Positions 58,575-64,000 of a DNA stretch of 64,000 nucleotides are shown here, piece after piece; position 1 is the stretch's first letter, and every line of letters starts with the position of its first letter. The translations under genes and the position numbers were made by a program. Location of the stretch: NCBI RefSeq assembly GCF_902170305.1, contig NZ_CABHWW010000039.1:62001-126000 (forward strand), read 5' to 3'. The notes beneath the pieces are model-generated. The model made no database searches and was not told where the DNA came from. It worked only from the letters and a program-made list of their open reading frames with translations. The stretch comes from Yersinia alsatica (GTDB lineage Bacteria; Pseudomonadota; Gammaproteobacteria; Enterobacterales; Enterobacteriaceae).

Positions 58575-59627
58575 ATGCAAAATTTACCCTCTAAAGACAT
58601 GCTGCTGGCCAAAGACTTGTCATTAACCAAAGAGCAGCTATTAGAAAAACTGTTTCAGGCCGAGGTTATGACCCAGCAGGAAAGCCAGATGCTGTTTGCG
58701 GCTATCGTGCGTGGCGAACTGGAAGCCAGCCAACTGGCCGCAGCATTAATCAGCATGAAAGTGCGTGGTGAAACCCCGGCCGAGATTGCCGGTGCTGCTC
58801 AGGCTTTGTTGGCCGATGCACAACACTTCCCGCGCCCTGACTACTTGTTCGCGGATATCGTCGGTACCGGTGGTGACGGCACAAACAGCATTAATATTTC
58901 CACTGCCAGCGCCTTTGTTGCTGCCAGTTGTGGCGTGAAAGTCGCCAAACACGGTAACCGCAGTGTCTCCAGCCGCTCTGGTTCATCAGACCTGCTGGCC
59001 GCCTTTGGTATTCGTCTGGATATGCCGGCTGAGCAATCACGGCTGGCATTAGATGAGTTAGGTGTTTGCTTCCTGTTTGCGCCGCAGTATCACACAGGTT
59101 TTCGCCATGCCATGCCAGTGCGCCAACAGTTGAAAACCCGTACCTTGTTTAATGTACTGGGGCCACTGATTAACCCTGCCCGCCCACCACTGGCATTAAT
59201 CGGTGTTTACAGCCCAGAATTGGTGTTGCCCATTGCACAAACACTGAAAGTGCTGGGTTATCAGCGCGCAGCCGTCGTGCATGGCGGCGGAATGGATGAA
59301 GTGGCTATTCATGCACCAACGCAGGTTGCAGAACTGAATAACGGCAGCATCGAAAGCTATGAATTATCGCCAGAAGATTTTGGTTTAAACCACTATCCAC
59401 TGGGTTCGTTGCAAGGTGGCGCACCTGAAGAAAATCGTGACATTTTAGCAAGGTTGTTACAAGGTAAGGGTGAAGCGGCGCATGCCGCAGCCGTCGCGGC
59501 TAACGTAGCGTTATTACTGAAGTTGCACGGTCAAGAAAACCTGCGTCATAACGCACAACAAGCATTGGAAATGATTCACAGCGGTCAAGCTTTCTCACGA
59601 GTGACCGCTCTGGCAGCAAGAGGATAA
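58575..59627 (+). CDS. trpD: Anthranilate phosphoribosyltransferase
   Basis: 350 aa. The PRPP site [23 protein letters not shown] and [12 protein letters not shown] identify the enzyme. A leading 15-20 residues ([16 protein letters not shown]) precede the usual start of the fold; the ATG has AAGGAAC upstream. 14 bp after trpG. Confidence 0.97.
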   Translation: MQNLPSKDMLLAKDLSLTKEQLLEKLFQAEVMTQQESQMLFAAIVRGELEASQLAAALISMKVRGETPAEIAGAAQALLADAQHFPRPDYLFADIVGTGGDGTNSINISTASAFVAASCGVKVAKHGNRSVSSRSGSSDLLAAFGIRLDMPAEQSRLALDELGVCFLFAPQYHTGFRHAMPVRQQLKTRTLFNVLGPLINPARPPLALIGVYSPELVLPIAQTLKVLGYQRAAVVHGGGMDEVAIHAPTQVAELNNGSIESYELSPEDFGLNHYPLGSLQGGAPEENRDILARLLQGKGEAAHAAAVAANVALLLKLHGQENLRHNAQQALEMIHSGQAFSRVTALAARG

Positions 59628-59630
59628 ATC

Positions 59631-60992
59631 ATGCAGGAAACCGTACTTCACAAAATAGTGCGCGATAAGGAAATCTGGGTTGCCGCGCGGAAATTGCAAC
59701 AGCCTCTGGCCAGCTTTCAACACGATATCACTCACAGCCAGCGCAACTTTTATCAAGCGCTGCAAGGCGATAAAACCGTTTTTATTCTGGAATGCAAAAA
59801 GGCGTCCCCATCCAAGGGGGTCATTCGTGACAATTTTAATCCGGCAGAAATTGCCGCTGTATATAAAAACTACGCCTCCGCTATCTCGGTATTAACTGAC
59901 GAAAAATACTTCCAAGGCAGCTTTGATTTCTTACCGCAAGTCAGCGCGGTGGTGACTCAGCCCGTATTGTGCAAAGACTTTATTATCGATGCTTACCAGA
60001 TTCAGCTGGCTCGTTTTTACCAGGCTGATGCTATTTTGCTGATGTTGTCAGTGCTGGACGATGATACCTACCGCCAGCTGGCTGCTGTCGCGCATAGCCT
60101 GAATATGGGAGTATTGACCGAAGCCAGCAATGCCGAAGAATTGGATCGTGCCATTACACTGGGCGCTAAAGTCGTGGGCATTAATAACCGTGATTTACGC
60201 GACTTGTCGATCGACCTTAATCGTACCCGTGAGCTGGCACCTCGTCTGCCTGCCGGCGTCACTGTTATCAGCGAGTCGGGGATTAATTATTACCGCCAGG
60301 TGCGCGAACTGAGCCATGTTGCCAACGGTTTCCTGATTGGCAGTGCGCTAATGTCTGAGACAGACCTTAATGCTGCCGTGCGCCGGGTCTTGCTGGGTGA
60401 GAATAAAGTCTGCGGACTGACCCGCGCCCAAGATGCCGCTGCTGCCTATCATGCCGGTGCAGTATATGGCGGGTTAATTTTTGTCAGTAGCTCACCACGT
60501 CATGTGGACATTGCACAAGCTCGCACGGTGATCAGTGGTGCGCCGCTGAAATACGTCGGCGTGTTCCGTGATGCTGAAATCAATACCGTCCAACAAACTG
60601 CCGAGCGCTTATCTCTGGCTGCCGTGCAATTACATGGGCATGAAGACCAGTCTTATATCAATCAGTTGCGTGAAATTTTGCCCGCTAACTGCCAAATTTG
60701 GAAGGCATTGAGTGTCGGTGACACCTTACCCGCGCGCAATTTACAGCATGTCGAACGTTATGTTTTGGATAATGGCAACGGCGGTACCGGCCAGCACTTT
60801 AACTGGGCACTTTTAGCCGGTCACTCGTTGGATAACGTCCTATTGGCAGGCGGATTGGGGGCCGAGAATTGTGACGCAGCAGCGCAACTGGGTGCTGCCG
60901 GTCTGGATATCAATTCCGCAGTAGAAAGTGCTCCCGGCATCAAAGACCCACAATTGATCGCCGCCGTATTCGAGACATTGCGCGCTTACTGA
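59631..60992 (+). CDS. trpC: Bifunctional indole-3-glycerol-phosphate synthase / phosphoribosylanthranilate isomerase
   Basis: 453 aa, a TrpC-TrpF fusion as in other enterics. Residues about 1-255 are the synthase (FILECKKASPSKG with Glu53/Lys55; INNRDLRDLSID; ISESGI). Residues about 256-453 are the isomerase (KVCGLTRAQDA, GLIFVSSSPRHV, DNGNGGTGQHFNW, AGGLGAENC). Starts 3 bp after trpD stops. Confidence 0.97.
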   Translation: MQETVLHKIVRDKEIWVAARKLQQPLASFQHDITHSQRNFYQALQGDKTVFILECKKASPSKGVIRDNFNPAEIAAVYKNYASAISVLTDEKYFQGSFDFLPQVSAVVTQPVLCKDFIIDAYQIQLARFYQADAILLMLSVLDDDTYRQLAAVAHSLNMGVLTEASNAEELDRAITLGAKVVGINNRDLRDLSIDLNRTRELAPRLPAGVTVISESGINYYRQVRELSHVANGFLIGSALMSETDLNAAVRRVLLGENKVCGLTRAQDAAAAYHAGAVYGGLIFVSSSPRHVDIAQARTVISGAPLKYVGVFRDAEINTVQQTAERLSLAAVQLHGHEDQSYINQLREILPANCQIWKALSVGDTLPARNLQHVERYVLDNGNGGTGQHFNWALLAGHSLDNVLLAGGLGAENCDAAAQLGAAGLDINSAVESAPGIKDPQLIAAVFETLRAY

Positions 60993-61019
60993 TTTCTAAA
61001 CACATTTGAGTTAACCCTC

Positions 61020-61145
61020 TACCCAATAGATTTCAAGATGCAGGAAGGCGGCAAGCAAGATAATCCCGATGAGCTTACAAAAGTCAGTGATTCGGGTTAG
61101 TCAGTACAGCCAACACACCTGCAGTTTGAAAGATCACGGGCATAT
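61020..61145. repeat. Fold-back repeat between trpC and trpB
   Basis: Runs from TACCCAATAGATTTCAAGATGCAGG through GGCGGCAAGC, the palindrome CCCGATGAGCTTAC...GTCAGTGATTCGGG, to CACCTGCAGTTTGAAAGATCACGGGCATA. TGCAGG/CCTGCA form inner arms. It fills nearly the whole 166-bp intercistronic gap and ends just before the trpB ribosome-binding site. Confidence 0.88.
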
Positions 61146-61158
61146 AAAGGACAGAAAA

Positions 61159-62349
61159 ATGACCACATTGAATCCTTATTTTGGCGAGTTCGGCGGCATG
61201 TATGTGCCCCAGATTCTGATGCCAGCATTGAAGCAACTGGAAGAGGCTTTCGTCAGTGCGCAACTGGACCCTGAGTTTCAGGCGGCATTTCAGGATTTGC
61301 TCAAGAACTATGCCGGGCGTCCGACAGCCCTAACTCTGTGTCAGAATCTGACCGCTGGGACCAAAACCAAGTTATATCTCAAGCGCGAAGATCTGCTGCA
61401 CGGCGGCGCGCATAAGACCAACCAAGTGTTGGGCCAAGCTTTATTAGCCAAACGCATGGGTAAGACTGAAATTATTGCAGAAACCGGTGCCGGCCAGCAT
61501 GGCGTGGCATCAGCATTAGCTTGCGCCCTACTGGGTTTGAAATGCCGCATTTATATGGGCGCGAAAGATATTGAACGTCAATCACCGAACGTGTTCCGTA
61601 TGCGGCTGATGGGCGCAGAGGTTATCCCGGTACACAGTGGCTCATCAACCTTAAAAGATGCCTGTAATGAGGCGCTGCGTGACTGGTCTGGTAGCTACGA
61701 AACCGCACACTATATGCTGGGAACCGCCGCTGGCCCACATCCTTATCCAACCATTGTGCGCGAATTCCAGCGGATGATCGGCGAAGAGACTAAAGCGCAA
61801 ATATTAGCCAGAGAAGGCCGTTTACCGGATGCGGTATTGGCATGTGTCGGTGGTGGCTCAAACGCAATTGGTATGTTTGCTGATTTTATCGATGAAGAAG
61901 GTGTTGGCTTAATTGGGGTAGAACCCGCCGGGCTGGGTATCGAAACCGGCCAGCATGGTGCTCCACTTAAACACGGTAAAGTGGGTATCTACTTCGGTAT
62001 GAAATCGCCGATGATGCAAACCAGTGATGGTCAGATTGAAGAGTCTTACTCAATTTCTGCGGGGCTAGACTTCCCGTCTGTTGGGCCACAGCATGCTTAC
62101 TTGAACAGCATTGGCCGCGCCGATTATGTTTCGGTCACTGATGATGAAGCTTTAGAAGCATTTAAAGCATTGTCATGTAAAGAAGGGATTATCCCGGCAT
62201 TGGAGTCTTCCCATGCCTTGGCACATGCCCTGAAAATGATTAAAGCATCACCGGAAAAAGAACAGCTTCTGGTGGTTAATCTGTCCGGGCGTGGTGATAA
62301 AGATATTTTCACCGTCCACGATATCCTGAAAGCACGGGGAGAAATTTAA
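61159..62349 (+). CDS. trpB: Tryptophan synthase beta chain
   Basis: 396 aa from the ATG at 61159 (AAGGACAG 5-8 bp upstream). The longer open frame from 61069 reads through the repeat and is not coding. PLP lysine Lys86 in [15 protein letters not shown], and the PLP phosphate loop [10 protein letters not shown]. Converts indole and serine to tryptophan. Overlaps trpA by one base. Confidence 0.98.
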   Translation: MTTLNPYFGEFGGMYVPQILMPALKQLEEAFVSAQLDPEFQAAFQDLLKNYAGRPTALTLCQNLTAGTKTKLYLKREDLLHGGAHKTNQVLGQALLAKRMGKTEIIAETGAGQHGVASALACALLGLKCRIYMGAKDIERQSPNVFRMRLMGAEVIPVHSGSSTLKDACNEALRDWSGSYETAHYMLGTAAGPHPYPTIVREFQRMIGEETKAQILAREGRLPDAVLACVGGGSNAIGMFADFIDEEGVGLIGVEPAGLGIETGQHGAPLKHGKVGIYFGMKSPMMQTSDGQIEESYSISAGLDFPSVGPQHAYLNSIGRADYVSVTDDEALEAFKALSCKEGIIPALESSHALAHALKMIKASPEKEQLLVVNLSGRGDKDIFTVHDILKARGEI

Positions 62350-63155
62350 TGGAGCGTTATCAGCAGCTTTTCAAACAGTTGGCCGCCAAAAATGAAGGTG
62401 CTTTTGTTCCTTTCGTGCAATTAGGCGACCCGTCACCGGCAATATCATTAGATATTATTGATACCTTAATTGCCGCAGGTGCAGATGCTTTGGAGTTGGG
62501 TATTCCCTTCTCTGATCCACTGGCGGATGGCCCAACCATTCAAAACGCGGCATTGCGGGCTTTTGCTGCAGGCGTGACGCCGGGTATCTGCTTTGAGATG
62601 CTGGCCGAGATCCGCAAAAAACATCCGACCATCCCTATTGGGCTGCTGATGTATGCAAATTTGGTATTCCACAACGGCATTGATACTTTCTATCAGCGCT
62701 GTGCCGAGGTGGGTGTCGACTCGGTTCTTATTGCTGACGTGCCATTTGAAGAGTCAGCCCCTTTCCGTGCGGCGGCATCCCGTTATGGCATTGCGCCAAT
62801 CTTCATTTGTCCGCCCAATGCTGATGATGATTTATTGCGCGAGATCGCTTCTCATGGCCGTGGCTATACTTACTTGCTTTCGCGCGCGGGTGTAACCGGT
62901 GCAGAAAATCATGGTCATCTGCCGTTAAACCACTTGATTGATAAACTGCGTGAGTACCATGCAGCTCCGGCACTGCAAGGTTTCGGTATTTCCGAACCTG
63001 AGCAGGTGAAAGCCAGTTTAGCAGCGGGTGCCGCCGGGGCTATTTCTGGCTCCGCGATTGTAAAAATCATTGAAAATAATCTCTCGCAACCAGCCGAGAT
63101 GTTGGCTCAGTTATCGCGTTTTGTGACGGAAATGAAAGCCGCTACTCGTCTCTAG
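62349..63155 (+). CDS. trpA: Tryptophan synthase alpha chain
   Basis: 268 aa. Cleaves indole-3-glycerol phosphate; catalytic Glu49 ([10 protein letters not shown]) and Asp60, with LLSRAGVTG and [10 protein letters not shown] loops. Translationally coupled to trpB (TAATG). Last gene of the operon. Confidence 0.98.
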   Translation: MERYQQLFKQLAAKNEGAFVPFVQLGDPSPAISLDIIDTLIAAGADALELGIPFSDPLADGPTIQNAALRAFAAGVTPGICFEMLAEIRKKHPTIPIGLLMYANLVFHNGIDTFYQRCAEVGVDSVLIADVPFEESAPFRAAASRYGIAPIFICPPNADDDLLREIASHGRGYTYLLSRAGVTGAENHGHLPLNHLIDKLREYHAAPALQGFGISEPEQVKASLAAGAAGAISGSAIVKIIENNLSQPAEMLAQLSRFVTEMKAATRL

Positions 63156-63163
63156 TGTTACCC

Positions 63164-63208
63164 AGCGCCTGAGGGTTTACCCTTTCGGGCGCTATATTCT
63201 CTTCTTTT
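63164..63208 (+). terminator. trp operon terminator
   Basis: AGCGCC/GGGCGCT outer stem with inner GAGGG..CCCTTT pairing, then a pyrimidine-rich ATATTCTCTTCTTTT, 8 bp after trpA. Confidence 0.8.
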
Positions 63209-63322
63209 CAAGCTGTTCCACGCCACTTATCTGCCGTTTATTTGAATAAAATTCATTCATAACCAATACTAATTACTGCGTAATACATGCCCTATGTCAT
63301 CAATAAACATGGAGAGTCATTT

Positions 63323-63637
63323 ATGAAGATTTTCAAGACCTTTTCAGCTTTATGCATTGCAGTAATCATGGCGATGGCTGTCTCAGCCTGTGCACCCACC
63401 GCAAAGTCGGAAGGAACGGGGGGTTATCTGGATGACACCGTCGTCACCACTAAAGTGAAGTCAGCGCTGCTGGGTGAGAAGAATCTAAAATCGACTGAAA
63501 TCAGTGTTGAGACTTTCAAAGGGCGGGTTCAGTTGAGTGGTTTTGTTAGCTCACGTCAGGATGCCAACCGCGCAGTACAGATCACCCGCACAGTACCAGG
63601 GGTGAAGTCTGTTAGTGATCAAATGCTTATCAGATAA
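63323..63637 (+). CDS. BON-domain lipoprotein (OsmY-like)
   Basis: 104 aa from the ATG at 63323 (GGAGAG upstream; the frame reaches 12 codons further back). Lipobox VSAC (Cys23). Single BON domain about residues 36-104 (DDTVVTTKVKSALLGE, VQLSGFV, AVQITRTVPGVKSV). BON domains bind membranes or phospholipid; the protein is probably envelope-stress related. No dedicated terminator recognised; fold-back repeats follow. Confidence 0.88.
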   Translation: MKIFKTFSALCIAVIMAMAVSACAPTAKSEGTGGYLDDTVVTTKVKSALLGEKNLKSTEISVETFKGRVQLSGFVSSRQDANRAVQITRTVPGVKSVSDQMLIR

Positions 63638-63709
63638 TTTAACGGTCGGAGGCGCATTGCTGCGCCTCCTTTGTGACCCCATCCTGCCATACCCAGCACG
63701 ACAGGCTTA

Positions 63710-63782
63710 CCCAAAGTTATTACTGTTACAGGTAGGCAGCCAGTGAGCGCAGCTAACACCCCTGCAATATCAAGCACGACGG
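63710..63782. repeat. Fold-back repeat, internally deleted copy
   Basis: CCAAAGTTATTACTGTTACAGG, then TAGGCAGCCAGTGAGCGCAG, then CTAACACCCCTGCA and GACGGG. Identical in plan to the next copy but lacking the central palindrome. Confidence 0.8.
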
Positions 63783-63786
63783 GCTT

Positions 63787-63906
<120 letters not shown>

Positions 63907-63910
63907 CAAG

Positions 63911-64000
63911 TTAGAAACGATAACCCGCGCCAAACATAAACACCCACGGATCAAGACGAGTATGAATACTCTGCTCTTCACCACCCGCTTTGAATTTGAC
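63911..64000 (-). CDS. ompW: Outer membrane protein W, C-terminal end only
   Basis: Ninety bases of minus-strand coding sequence run in from the window edge and end VKFKAGGEEQSIHTRLDPW then VFMFGAGYRF with a TAA. LDPWVFMFxAGYRF and the terminal Phe are the OmpW signature, and ompW lies near trp in enterics. An eight-stranded outer-membrane barrel; the rest is outside the window. Confidence 0.93.
   Translation of the reverse strand, partial: VKFKAGGEEQSIHTRLDPWVFMFGAGYRF

Noticed and set aside
61069-61158. Upstream extension of the trpB frame
   Set aside because: Those 30 codons read through the fold-back repeat; the ATG at 61159 has the Shine-Dalgarno and gives the normal TrpB start.

Overview
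The window looks like chromosome from an enteric bacterium of the genus Yersinia or a close relative. The support is gene order (ydgK-rsx-nth; osmB-yciH-pyrF-lapBA-pgpB-ribA-acnA-cysB-topA-yciN-sohB-yciK-btuR-rluB; yciO-rnm-trp-ompW, the E. coli 28-36 min blocks joined together), protein sequences close to but distinct from E. coli, separate trpG and trpD genes, and several copies of a fold-back intergenic repeat of a type I associate with Yersinia. I cannot name the species. No tRNA, rRNA, CRISPR array or intact insertion sequence was seen.

Layout. 1-17 kb: the end of fhs, ydgK, the Rsx electron-transport operon (rsxABC, then rsxDGE-nth), a YdeP-like molybdopterin oxidoreductase, rnb, and a cstA-like peptide/pyruvate transporter with its small partner gene. 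The rsx operon is split after rsxC by an antisense Rob-like AraC regulator and about 490 bp of non-coding DNA. 17-25.5 kb: fsaA and the divergent DeoR-type gene yciT, a DUF2164 gene, an orphan araD, osmB, yciH-pyrF, two small accessory genes, lapA-lapB and pgpB. 25.7-39.9 kb: ribA, acnA, an AT-rich orphan with effector-like features, cysB, topA, yciN, sohB, yciK, btuR, a small cysteine-containing secreted protein and rluB.

39.9-54.3 kb is an AT-rich accessory island between rluB and yciO. It holds a cupin gene, a classical autotransporter, a large inverse autotransporter (intimin/invasin-like, 12 Ig-like units, the inner nine in 297-bp near-identical steps), a co-oriented secreted protein of unknown family, and an unusual set of small FimZ/LuxR-type regulators: one receiver-only, one HTH-only and one with a degenerate receiver. 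Debris of a second autotransporter is present. This is the part most likely to hold an undescribed system: an adhesin locus with its own split regulators.

54.3-64 kb: yciO, rnm and the complete trp operon with TrpR operator, a WW leader peptide and an attenuator, then a BON-domain lipoprotein and the end of ompW. Fold-back repeats lie inside the trp leader, between trpC and trpB, in front of ompW, downstream of osmB (a tandem cluster) and, as a diverged copy, upstream of rsxA.
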